Source: Verrucomicrobiia bacterium (GTDB lineage: Bacteria > Verrucomicrobiota > Verrucomicrobiia > Limisphaerales > UBA11358). Taken from it: a stretch of DNA of 38,106 bases. The position numbers and the translations under genes are program-made. The notes below the pieces were generated by a model. That model saw only the letters and a list, made by a program, of their open reading frames with translations, did no database searches and was not told the DNA's origin. Shown piece after piece: positions 1 to 8,468 of the stretch (within the stretch, counting starts at the first letter, position 1; each line of letters opens with the position of its first letter). The stretch is taken from positions 1 to 38,106 of the forward strand of contig JASHPN010000399.1 of assembly GCA_030038175.1 (NCBI GenBank). The letters run 5' to 3'.

Positions 1-684
1 GCTTTCCAAATGCGGTCCGGTCAAAAAATCGCGCCTTACAAAATCATATTCCACGTCTTCGGCGCGCCATTTTTCAAGCAGTTTGCCCGCGTCTATCTTC
101 AGTGTATTGGGGCGGGCAAAGGTCTTTGGCGGCGTATTGTTCCATTCCAGCAGTTCGCGCGTGCGCTCGGGGCCAAACCGCTTTCGCCATCGATCCACCA
201 GCCATTCCGGATGCGAATGCCCGATCGCCGGATTGGACGTTTTCAAATCCGCCAGGGCGCGCCGGGTCGCCTCAAATTCCCGCAGGCAGCCGCGGAGCAC
301 GGCGTTTACAAAACCCGCCTTTGGGCCGTACCCTTCCCGTTTGGCCAGTTCCACTGTCTCGTGAACGGCGGCGTGCGGCGGAATGCGGTCGAGCCAGAAA
401 ATCTGGTAAAGGCCCAGGCGTATCAGGTTTTGCAAGGCCGGCTTTTGCTGGCGTCCGGCGGTTTTTTTCGCAATCAGCCAATCCAGCGCTGCACGTTGGC
501 GGACCACCCCATAGACAAGCTCCTGGCAAAGGCCCCGGTCGGACGGGGACATTTTTCGGTCGCCGGCTTGCTCTTTAGAGGCTGGATTAAGGGCCTTTTC
601 CAGCAGATTTTCAGTAAATTCGCCATTTTCCCGCCGGGCCTGCAAAACCTGTAACGCGATTTGTCTTGGATTTTTCCCGTTCAC
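1..684 (-). CDS. rsmB: 16S rRNA (cytosine-C5)-methyltransferase RsmB/Sun, N-terminal NusB-like part, truncated by window edge
   Basis: Reverse-strand frame from GTG at 684 reads VNGKNPRQIALQVLQARRENGEFTENLLEKAL...DRGLCQELVYGVVRQRAALDWLIA...LQNLIRLGLYQIFWLDRIPPHAAVHETVELAKREGYGPKAGFVNAVLRG, a typical NusB/RsmB N-terminus. Absent from the ORF track (GTG start, open at the edge). Confidence 0.88.
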   Translation of the reverse strand, partial: MNGKNPRQIALQVLQARRENGEFTENLLEKALNPASKEQAGDRKMSPSDRGLCQELVYGVVRQRAALDWLIAKKTAGRQQKPALQNLIRLGLYQIFWLDRIPPHAAVHETVELAKREGYGPKAGFVNAVLRGCLREFEATRRALADLKTSNPAIGHSHPEWLVDRWRKRFGPERTRELLEWNNTPPKTFARPNTLKIDAGKLLEKWRAEDVEYDFVRRDFLTGPHLES

Positions 685-731
685 CACCTTTAATAATGTC
701 ACTCATTTTCGGAGACGCGAGTTAAAACGTT

Positions 732-2621
732 ATGAAACAGGAATTTGAAAAATTAGCGGCCGCGGGTAAAATCGAACCCCGTCATATCCAGCAACTCGTA
801 TTGTTGACGGAAAGCGGCTGCTGCGTTCACCGGAGTTGGGGTTTTGGCAAAATCAAGGCGGTGGACACTGTGTTCGCCCGGTTCACGATCGATTTTCCCG
901 GCAAACCCGGCCACACGATGGACCTCGCGTTCGCCGCCGAGAATCTCAAAGCCATCCCCAAAAATCATATTTTGGCCCGCAAAGTCAATGACCTGGAAGC
1001 CGTGCGCCAAATGGCCGCCCACCATCTTGATTTGGTCCAATTGGTCCTCAACAGCTTCGGCGGAAAGGCGACGGTGGACCAGATCCATCAGGTCCTGGTG
1101 CCCGACGTCATTAGCGATGACTGGAGAAAATGGTGGGAAGTGGCCCGCCGCGAGATGAAGAAGGACGGCCACTACGTCGTACCGGTCAAAAAGACCGATC
1201 CGATCGTTTACCAGGCCCAGGAAACCACGCCGGCAAATCGCGCCCGCGCCGATTTTCGGGCCGCTAAAGGCTTGAAAGCCCGGGTCGCGATTGTGACCGA
1301 GATCCTTAAAATTGTTTCCGAATTGCCGGACAAGGCCGCCGTGGCCGGCGACATTATTTCCGCGTTAAACGCGGACATCGCCTCTTACCAGCGCACGCAA
1401 CCTGCGGTCGCCCTGGAAGCGATATTTGCCCGTGACGATTTGCGCGAGGCCGCCGGCTTGCCGCCGGCCGATGGTGAAGTGACCGCTTCGCAGATCTGGC
1501 GCCAGGATGGCATCAAGTTCGGCGCGCTGCTGGACACCGTGCCGGCCGCCAAACATCATCGCGCCCTCGAGTCGTTCAAGCAGGCAAACTCCGACCAGTG
1601 GCAGGAGATTTTGCGCAACTCGCTCAACCTGGTTTCCGCCAAACTGGCGAAGGAATTTGCCGCCATGCTCGTTCGCGAAGGCAAACTCGGTTTGCTCAAG
1701 GAAACGCTCGCCCGCCTGATTAGCCAGCATTCCGCCGGAAGCGAATTGCTGCTCTGGTTTGGGCGCGAGCGCAACGAGGATTTCGTGGATATCCTCGGTC
1801 CGGAGGTCTTCCGCGCCATGCTGACCGCCATGGAACGCGACCAGTTCGCCGAGAAACGCTCCAATCGGCTCCGCGACTTTATCCTCGAAGACCAGGAGCT
1901 GATCGGCGAATTGACCGCCAGCGCCGATATTGAAGTCATCAAAGATCTGATGCGCGCGCTGCAGCTTTCGCCCGTGTTTGACGACATGGACAAGCGGTCG
2001 CTCCTGGCCCGCCTCGTCAAAGCGCATCCCGCCGTCCAATCGCTCGTCAGCGGCGAACAGACCCGGCAGGATACATCGCTTTTGGTGTCCTGGGAAAGCC
2101 TGGAACGGCGCCGCGTGGAATACGAAGATCTCGTCCAGAAAAAAATCCCCGCCAATTCCAAGGAAATTGCCGTCGCCCGCAGTTACGGCGATTTGCGCGA
2201 AAACCACGAATACAAAGCCGCCAAGGAAATGCAAAAAGTCCTCATGCGCCGCAAAGACGAATTGGAGAACCAACTCGCCCGCGCGCGCGGGTCGGATTTT
2301 TCAAATGCGAAAACCGACGTCGCCGGCATTGGCACGATCGTGGAAACCACGGATTTGGCAACCAGCCACCGCGAGTCCTTTACCATCCTCGGCGCCTGGG
2401 ATTCCGACCCGGACAAAGGCATCATCAGTTATCTTTCGCCGGTGGGCGCCTCGCTGCTCAATCACAAGGCGGGTGACGAAGTGGAATTTGAACTGCACGG
2501 CGCAAAACACCGCCATCGCGTCGAAAAAATCGAAGCGTGGAAATCGGCGGCCCCGGCGGAGGCGCCCGCCGCCGAATCGCCGGCTCCGTCGCCCGAGCCG
2601 CCTGCGTCAACATCTGCGTGA
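732..2621 (+). CDS. greA: GreA/GreB-family transcript cleavage factor with long N-terminal extension
   Basis: C-terminal third contains the Gre coiled-coil motif SYGDLRENHEYKAAKEMQKVLMRRKDELENQLARA and a GreA C-terminal domain (GDEVEFELHGAKHRHRVEKIE); about 450 aa extra N-terminal region. Confidence 0.85.
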   Translation: MKQEFEKLAAAGKIEPRHIQQLVLLTESGCCVHRSWGFGKIKAVDTVFARFTIDFPGKPGHTMDLAFAAENLKAIPKNHILARKVNDLEAVRQMAAHHLDLVQLVLNSFGGKATVDQIHQVLVPDVISDDWRKWWEVARREMKKDGHYVVPVKKTDPIVYQAQETTPANRARADFRAAKGLKARVAIVTEILKIVSELPDKAAVAGDIISALNADIASYQRTQPAVALEAIFARDDLREAAGLPPADGEVTASQIWRQDGIKFGALLDTVPAAKHHRALESFKQANSDQWQEILRNSLNLVSAKLAKEFAAMLVREGKLGLLKETLARLISQHSAGSELLLWFGRERNEDFVDILGPEVFRAMLTAMERDQFAEKRSNRLRDFILEDQELIGELTASADIEVIKDLMRALQLSPVFDDMDKRSLLARLVKAHPAVQSLVSGEQTRQDTSLLVSWESLERRRVEYEDLVQKKIPANSKEIAVARSYGDLRENHEYKAAKEMQKVLMRRKDELENQLARARGSDFSNAKTDVAGIGTIVETTDLATSHRESFTILGAWDSDPDKGIISYLSPVGASLLNHKAGDEVEFELHGAKHRHRVEKIEAWKSAAPAEAPAAESPAPSPEPPASTSA

Positions 2622-2718
2622 CCGATTTCCGGCACACAGGGAAAATGATTGCGGATTGCGGATCTCGGATTGCGGATTAAATCTTCCGATGCGGGATATT
2701 CCGCAATCGGCAATGGCT

Positions 2719-3168
2719 TCAGGGTTTTCCCCCAAAGCTGACGTAATCGTCCACATCCAGCAGGTCGAAAAACGTGAAAATGTCCTCGCGTTTGGGCGCG
2801 GATTTCGATTGCAGTTCGTTGAAATAACCGCGCGTCTCGGTGTCCCCCGGCGCGCGTTGTTCAGCCGCGTGGGCAAAGGCCGCAATTTCAATTGGCGAGC
2901 GCCGGAATCTGGCATTCTTGTCAATCCATTCCATCATTTCACTGTCGCTCTTGTTCGCTGCCAATTCTTTTTTCAACGCTTCGGGGTCAATTCCCACAAA
3001 GTCCAGAAAGCGCATGTCCATAGGACAGGCGTAATGATATTCGCCATTTTTTCCAGCGAGGGTAGCGCGGCCTTTGTCGAGGCAGCGGGGAAGAATGGGG
3101 TAGCCGCCAAGCTTCACCCGCGCGCTACGCGGCGGATGTTGGGTCAAATCGGGAGCATTGTATGTCAT
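2719..3168 (-). CDS. DUF5069 domain-containing protein
   Basis: MTYNAPDLTQHPPRSARVKLGGYPILPRCLDKGRATLAGKNGEYHYACPMDMRFLDFVGID resembles the DUF5069 family. Confidence 0.8.
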   Translation of the reverse strand: MTYNAPDLTQHPPRSARVKLGGYPILPRCLDKGRATLAGKNGEYHYACPMDMRFLDFVGIDPEALKKELAANKSDSEMMEWIDKNARFRRSPIEIAAFAHAAEQRAPGDTETRGYFNELQSKSAPKREDIFTFFDLLDVDDYVSFGGKP

Positions 3169-3253
3169 CGTTATTCCTTTCGTTTTTAACAGTCACAAGT
3201 TGCACCGAAAATGCCGAATTGCAAGCGCGTCGAAAAATTTTTATCGTGAGGGC

Positions 3254-3940
3254 GTGAAACATTCCGGGAAAGCCATGCTCGCCGCGCTCAAGCTCATCAT
3301 TCTGGGGCTTGTCACGGTCATTGTGCTGCTTATTGTCGCCTGGCTCGCGACGCATATCGCCGCCTTCATCCTCGAATTTTACGGTGCGCTTTTCGGTCTG
3401 TGGCTGCTCTTTGCGCTTTTTACCCTCTATTTTTTCCGCGATCCCGAGGCTTTGACGCCCACCGGCCCAAATCTCGTCGTCTCACCGGCGCACGGCAAGG
3501 TGGACGTCATTGACACGGTCACCGAACCCGATGTCATGGGTGGTGAATGCAAGCGCATTTCCATCTTTCTTTCTGTCATTGATATCCACGTCCAGAACGC
3601 GCCCGTTACCGGCCGGATCGCCTTATTCAAGCATACGCCCGGCCAATATCTCAGCGCCACCCGCAGCAATTGCGCCCAGTTCAACGAAAACGTGCTGGTG
3701 GGAATAGATTCCGTGGAACCGCGCGGCGAAAAGATCGGCCTGCGATTGATCGCCGGCCTGATTGCCCGGCGCATTGTGCCGTGGATTTCGCAAAATGATC
3801 CGGTGCAGCGGGGCGAACGCATCAGCCTTATCCAATTTGGCTCCCGCGTGGAAGTGTATCTGCCCATTCGCGCCAAAATCAAAGTGGCCCTGGGCCAGAG
3901 AGTGGTCGGCGGCGAAACCGTCCTGGCTTCATTTGATTAA
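3254..3940 (+). CDS. psd: Phosphatidylserine decarboxylase family protein
   Basis: N-terminal TM helices, SPAHGKVDVID and C-terminal LIQFGSRVEVYLP (FGSR pyruvoyl processing site). GTG at 3254 or ATG at 3275 preferred over the upstream ORF-track start (3158), which overlaps the divergent DUF5069 gene. Confidence 0.87.
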   Translation: MKHSGKAMLAALKLIILGLVTVIVLLIVAWLATHIAAFILEFYGALFGLWLLFALFTLYFFRDPEALTPTGPNLVVSPAHGKVDVIDTVTEPDVMGGECKRISIFLSVIDIHVQNAPVTGRIALFKHTPGQYLSATRSNCAQFNENVLVGIDSVEPRGEKIGLRLIAGLIARRIVPWISQNDPVQRGERISLIQFGSRVEVYLPIRAKIKVALGQRVVGGETVLASFD

Positions 3941-3945
3941 CCGTT

Positions 3946-4788
3946 ATGGATGACCCGGCCAAAAACCCGCCCGAAAATTCGGAAGAAAAGCTGAAGATTT
4001 ATTTCCTGCCCAACCTTCTGACGGCGGGCAATTTGTTCTGCGGCTTTGTCGCGCTCACCAAAATCGTGGACGCCGATCCGTATTCGGAAGATTATTTCAA
4101 CCAAATCAAAATGGCGCTGGCGTTCATTTTGCTGGCCTGTATTTTTGATTTGCTCGATGGCCGCGTGGCGCGGATGGGCGGCGTGGAAAGCCCCTTCGGG
4201 CGCGAATTTGATTCGCTGGCGGATTTGATTTCCTTTGGCGTGGCCCCGGCGTTTCTGGTCCAGCGGGTGGTGCTGGCCGATGTGTTTGGCCAATACCGTT
4301 CCATCAGTTGGTTCATCGCGTCCATTTATTTGCTCTGTGGCGCGTTTCGGCTGGCGCGATTCAATTGCCTGGCCATTATGGGCGGCAGCGGGAGCAAGGA
4401 TTTTCTCGGGTTTCCAATTCCCTCCGCGGCGGGCCTGGTGGCGTCCCTGACGCTGCTGATCATCCATCTCAACACCAAAGGAAGAAGCCTGGGCCCCGGA
4501 AACTACGTCATTGCGGCCGTCCTGGTTTTTCTCTCGGCCATGATGGTCAGCACCGTCCGCTATCCGAGTTTCAAAACGCTCGGCCTGCGCTCCACCAGCA
4601 CGTTTGCCAAGGCCATTGGCGCGGCGATCTTTATCGGCGCACTTTTCATTCTGCGCGAGAAGATCCTTTATTATGTTCTTCCCGCGTTTTTCACGCTGTA
4701 TCTCATTTATGGATTTGTGCGTCCCAGCCTGTCACGCGCCTGGCGCAGGGAAATCGAGGAGGAAGACGACGAGCACGAGACCAGTTGA
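3946..4788 (+). CDS. pssA: CDP-diacylglycerol--serine O-phosphatidyltransferase
   Basis: CDP-alcohol phosphatidyltransferase motif DLLDGRVARMGGVESPFGREFDSLAD; directly after psd. Confidence 0.92.
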   Translation: MDDPAKNPPENSEEKLKIYFLPNLLTAGNLFCGFVALTKIVDADPYSEDYFNQIKMALAFILLACIFDLLDGRVARMGGVESPFGREFDSLADLISFGVAPAFLVQRVVLADVFGQYRSISWFIASIYLLCGAFRLARFNCLAIMGGSGSKDFLGFPIPSAAGLVASLTLLIIHLNTKGRSLGPGNYVIAAVLVFLSAMMVSTVRYPSFKTLGLRSTSTFAKAIGAAIFIGALFILREKILYYVLPAFFTLYLIYGFVRPSLSRAWRREIEEEDDEHETS

Positions 4789-4794
4789 GCGCCG

Positions 4795-5505
4795 ATGCCT
4801 GAACTTTCCCCCATTTTCCTTGCCGTGCTTACGGGCTTTGTTGCCGGCATGTTGCTCTCCATGCCCGTAGGGCCTGTCAACCTGACGATTATCAACGAAG
4901 GCGCGCGAAAAGGGTTTTTCTGGGCCGCCCTAATCGGTCTGGGCGCCGCGTCAATGGAAACCATCTATTGTTTCATTGCTTTCACGGGGTTTTCCTCTTT
5001 ATTTGGCAGCCCAATTGTCAAAGCCTCTATGGAAGTGTTCAGCTTCGCATTTTTTTTGTTCCTCGGCATAAGATTTTTGACGGTCAAAACAATCAAGCCA
5101 CAAACCACGATTGGGGTTGCCGCTGAAAAAATAGGGTCACGCCTGGACCAAAAATTTCATCCCCACTCAGCCTTCATGATCGGCTTCATCCGCGTCTTTG
5201 GCAATTTCGGCGTCCTTTTATTTTGGATTGGCCTGGCGGCTTACCTGATGTCCCACCAGGCTTTTTTTACAAACCAGGAATTTGTGGCCGACAACCTCCG
5301 GGCAAAAGTTGCATGCGTCGTGGGTGTTTGGTTCGGCGCCAATCTCATTTTCTGTCTGCTCAGTTTTGGGGTATCACGAGGCAAAGGCCAGTTCAACGAA
5401 TCCACGCTTTGGCGGATGCAGGTCATTTCCGGAATTTGCCTGCTGGCAATTGGCATCTTCGACGGCATCCACATCGGGTGGCAACTGGCCCGGCACAGGA
5501 TGTGA
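4795..5505 (+). CDS. LysE family transporter
   Basis: Multi-TM protein starting FLAVLTGFVAGMLLSMPVGPVNLTIINEGARKGFFWAALIGLGAASMETIYC, LysE/RhtB-like. Confidence 0.8.
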   Translation: MPELSPIFLAVLTGFVAGMLLSMPVGPVNLTIINEGARKGFFWAALIGLGAASMETIYCFIAFTGFSSLFGSPIVKASMEVFSFAFFLFLGIRFLTVKTIKPQTTIGVAAEKIGSRLDQKFHPHSAFMIGFIRVFGNFGVLLFWIGLAAYLMSHQAFFTNQEFVADNLRAKVACVVGVWFGANLIFCLLSFGVSRGKGQFNESTLWRMQVISGICLLAIGIFDGIHIGWQLARHRM

Positions 5506-5512
5506 CTGGATT

Positions 5513-5860
5513 ATGGCTCAACTGGATCGAATTAATGAGGCTGCCGTTCCGCAAAGCAAAATTGAAAATTATTTACTTAACCCGGAACATCCAATCGGGG
5601 CGGGAAAGGCGAAGTTCTTTGTTCATTTCGGATTTTGCCGTGAAAACCGGGGTGTCCTGGCAGATGCTTTGCGCCGACATCTGCAGGAAAACGCCGTAGC
5701 GAGTTCGTTGTCTGATACTGATGGAATGTAATACGTTGTGGAGGGGCCGTTGGAGACTCCGTCGGGACGACGTCCACGTGTGAGATCCGTCTGGTTGGTC
5801 GAGGCGGATGGACTTGCGCCACGCTTCATCAGCGCGTATCCTTTAGCTGATGATCGCTGA
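5513..5860 (+). pseudogene. DUF6883-like protein interrupted by one in-frame TAA (5729..5731)
   Basis: MAQLDRINEAAVPQSKIENYLLNPEHPIGAGKAKFFVHFGFCRENRGVLADALRRHLQENAVASSLSDTDGM*YVVEGPLETPSGRRPRVRSVWLVEADGLAPRFISAYPLADDR; the same frame continues after the stop with family-like sequence. Confidence 0.72.
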
Positions 5861-6086
5861 ACTCGATTGCGTTGCGTTGAACGTTAATCTCCCCGAACAC
5901 GGCCTTGCGGTGGATGACGTGGGGGCGGTCGTGCATGTTTTTAATAGCGGTCGCGCTTACATGGTTGAATTTACGACGTATGATGGCGATACGGTTGCGC
6001 TCGTCAAACTTCCGGCGGAACAAGTTCGGCGCCTTGCACCGAATGAAATCCATCATGCCCGACCCGACGAAATGGCCAGCCACTAA
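5850..6086 (+). CDS. DUF4926 domain-containing protein
   Basis: MIAELDCVALNVNLPEHGLAVDDVGAVVHVFNSGRAYMVEFTTYDGDTVALVKLPAEQVRRL; overlaps the end of the DUF6883-like frame. Confidence 0.8.
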   Translation: MIAELDCVALNVNLPEHGLAVDDVGAVVHVFNSGRAYMVEFTTYDGDTVALVKLPAEQVRRLAPNEIHHARPDEMASH

Positions 6087-6169
6087 GTTCCCGGGACATG
6101 TGGGCTTGTCCGTGCACTTAAATTTCCGACTGCGTATGTTTTTCATAACGTCGTCACTTTAATATATAT

Positions 6170-7273
6170 ATGCTCAAAGCCGGAATCGTCGGTCTTCCCA
6201 ACGTGGGAAAATCCACCCTGTTCAACGCCGTCACGCGCACCCGCAAAGCAGAGGCGGCCAATTATCCCTTTTGCACCATTGACCCCAACGTCGGCGTTGT
6301 CACCGTGCCTGATGCGCGGCTCGAACCCCTCGCCAAAATCGCCAAAACTCAAACGATCATCCCCGCCGCCGTCGAATTTGTGGACATCGCCGGCCTCGTC
6401 AAGGGCGCTTCCCAGGGCGAAGGCCTCGGCAATAAATTCCTTTCCCACATCCGCGAAGTGGATGCCATCGTCCAGGTCGTGCGCTGCTTCGAGGACCCGG
6501 ATATCCATCACGTGACCGGCAGCGTGGACCCCGTGCGCGACATCGAAATCATCAATACTGAACTGGCCGTCGCCGATCTCGACAACGTCAAAAAGCGGCG
6601 CGAAAAAGTCGCCAAGGACGTCAAACGCGGCGATAAAATCGCCGTCGCCGAAGACGCCGTTCTTTCCAAACTGGAAGCGGCCCTGGATGCCGGCAAACTC
6701 GCCCTGACCGTTGAATTGACGCCCGAGGAACGGCACGTCGCCAAAAGCTTCTTTCTCCTTACCGACAAGCCGACCATTTTCGCCTGCAACGTCAAAGAAA
6801 ATGAATTAGCGGGGGCCGATAAAAATCCGTTCGTTCAAAAAGTGTCCGACTACGTCAAGCAGCATCTGGCCTGCGAAGCCGTCGTCATCAGCGCGCAAAT
6901 CGAGAGCGACCTCAGCGATTTATCTCCGGATGAAGCCGCGCAATTTCTCAAGGAGTTGGGGGTAAACGAATCCGGCGTGGGCGCGCTCATCCGCGCCACG
7001 TATCATCTTCTGGGCTTGCGCACCTATTTCACCGCCGGCGAAAAGGAAGTCCGCGCGTGGACCATCCATGTGGGCGATACCGCGCCCAAAGCCGCGGGAG
7101 TCATTCATTCGGATTTCGAGCGCGGCTTCATCAAAGCCGAGACCGTGGCCTATGATGATCTTATCAATTGTGGGTCCATTGCGGCCGCTCGCGACCGCGG
7201 CCTCTACCGCATGGAAGGCAAGGAATACGTGGTGAAAGACGGAGATGTCATGTTGTTCAAGTTTAATGTGTAA
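6170..7273 (+). CDS. ychF: Redox-regulated ATPase YchF (Obg-family)
   Basis: [51 protein letters not shown]-like C-terminus. Confidence 0.96.
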   Translation: MLKAGIVGLPNVGKSTLFNAVTRTRKAEAANYPFCTIDPNVGVVTVPDARLEPLAKIAKTQTIIPAAVEFVDIAGLVKGASQGEGLGNKFLSHIREVDAIVQVVRCFEDPDIHHVTGSVDPVRDIEIINTELAVADLDNVKKRREKVAKDVKRGDKIAVAEDAVLSKLEAALDAGKLALTVELTPEERHVAKSFFLLTDKPTIFACNVKENELAGADKNPFVQKVSDYVKQHLACEAVVISAQIESDLSDLSPDEAAQFLKELGVNESGVGALIRATYHLLGLRTYFTAGEKEVRAWTIHVGDTAPKAAGVIHSDFERGFIKAETVAYDDLINCGSIAAARDRGLYRMEGKEYVVKDGDVMLFKFNV

Positions 7274-7310
7274 TTCGTTTAATGTCCGAATTGCATTGAT
7301 AGACTATGCC

Positions 7311-7775
7311 TCACCGGCGGTTCCTGGATTTCTGCTTTTTGCTTTTCTTGTTTCGCTTTTTCGGCGCGCTTTCGTTCCGCATGGACGGAGTAATAGTGAG
7401 CCCCACCAAAATGCCTTCCGGACTGAGAAGGCGTGTCACGGTTTGCCCCCATGGCTCGATCCGTCCTTCAACCAAAAGCTTGCAGCCTTTGGCTTTCAGT
7501 TCTTTCGACGCAGCGGCAACATCTTCGACGTCAAATTCCAGCCAGGACGTCGGAGCGGGCACATCATCGGGCCATTTATCCACGCCAAAGCACGACTGAG
7601 CCGCCTGTGAAAGCGGCCACAAGGCAAAATGTTTAACGCCATTGAGCTTGCCGGTGTGGACGTATCCATTCGGTTCTACCTCAAAAGACACGCCCAGCCG
7701 GTCTCGATAGAAAGCAATGCTTTCCTTCGAGTCAACCGTAATCGGCCCAAAGCCTACAGCAAACAGAACTTTCAT
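7311..7775 (-). CDS. VOC family (glyoxalase/bleomycin-resistance-like) protein
   Basis: VDSKESIAFYRDRLGVSFE...WLEFDVEDVAAASKELKAKGCKLLVEGRIEPWGQTVTRLLSPEGILVGL. Confidence 0.82.
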   Translation of the reverse strand: MKVLFAVGFGPITVDSKESIAFYRDRLGVSFEVEPNGYVHTGKLNGVKHFALWPLSQAAQSCFGVDKWPDDVPAPTSWLEFDVEDVAAASKELKAKGCKLLVEGRIEPWGQTVTRLLSPEGILVGLTITPSMRNESAPKKRNKKSKKQKSRNRR

Positions 7776-7799
7776 ACGTGTCCTTTTTAATTTTCCGCG

Positions 7800-8336
7800 T
7801 CACCCGACGCGGTACCGCCTCACCTTCGGATCCACCTCTTGCGCCCACGCGTCAATGCCGCCGCGCAAACATCGCACATTTTGCAATCCGTGCCCGATAA
7901 AATATGCCGCCGCGTCCAGCCCGTTTTTTCCCTGATGATCCACCACCACGATCGGCTCCGTGTTCGACCCGCTTGCCATTAAACCGCGCATCACGTCCTG
8001 TGACAGAAGCGCCGAGCCGGCGATGTGCACCGCCTCAAACTCCTCGCGCGAGCGCACGTCCACCAGCTTTACCGATTTATCCCGCTCCAACAGCCCCGCC
8101 AGATCCTTTGGTTCGATCAGAATCTTTGCGTCCTGCTCGTGGCTTTCCCTGATATGCGCCATGACTTCGGTTGTGTTCAGGTTGCCATTGCGCGCGCACA
8201 CTTGCGCCAGGGTTTCGTCCGGGCTGAATCCGCAACTGCTGCATCCGCCGATATGATAACGCCGGAACAACGCCCTTTGCGCGCCCGGATAGACCTCCAG
8301 CACTTCGCGCATCGCCGATTCAGGAGTGATGCTCAT
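7800..8336 (-). CDS. Rhodanese-like domain protein with N-terminal DUF1858-like CxxC domain
   Basis: LFRRYHIGGCSSCGFSPDETLAQVC followed by a rhodanese fold (LVDVRSREEFEAVHIAGSALL...VVVDHQGKNGLDAAAYFIGHGLQNVRCLRGGIDAWAQEVDP). Start MSITPESAMREV at 8336 preferred. Confidence 0.78.
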   Translation of the reverse strand: MSITPESAMREVLEVYPGAQRALFRRYHIGGCSSCGFSPDETLAQVCARNGNLNTTEVMAHIRESHEQDAKILIEPKDLAGLLERDKSVKLVDVRSREEFEAVHIAGSALLSQDVMRGLMASGSNTEPIVVVDHQGKNGLDAAAYFIGHGLQNVRCLRGGIDAWAQEVDPKVRRYRVG

Positions 8337-8468
8337 CACCCCATTTTCGCCGCAAACGCGCAACGACGCCACCGATTTTTTAGCGCCAAATTCCTTATGC
8401 TTTTAGGTTATAGTGACCCAAGAAAGATGGTATTTTCCGAGTCGCGTTTAGCAAGGTACGGTGATTGC

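Noticed and set aside
10-654. Plus-strand 214-aa ORF
   Set aside because: Antisense to a clear rsmB reading frame on the minus strand.
1365-2273. 302-aa minus-strand ORF inside greA
   Set aside because: Shadow ORF of a high-GC gene; no recognisable family, fully antisense to the well-supported greA.
1978-3189. 403-aa plus-strand ORF spanning the greA 3' end and the DUF5069 gene
   Set aside because: Alternative frame of greA followed by antisense of DUF5069; low-complexity RRPRRRRPP composition.
8025-8468. N-terminal extension of the LLM oxidoreductase ORF
   Set aside because: Overlaps the antisense rhodanese gene; family homology begins after ATG 8469.
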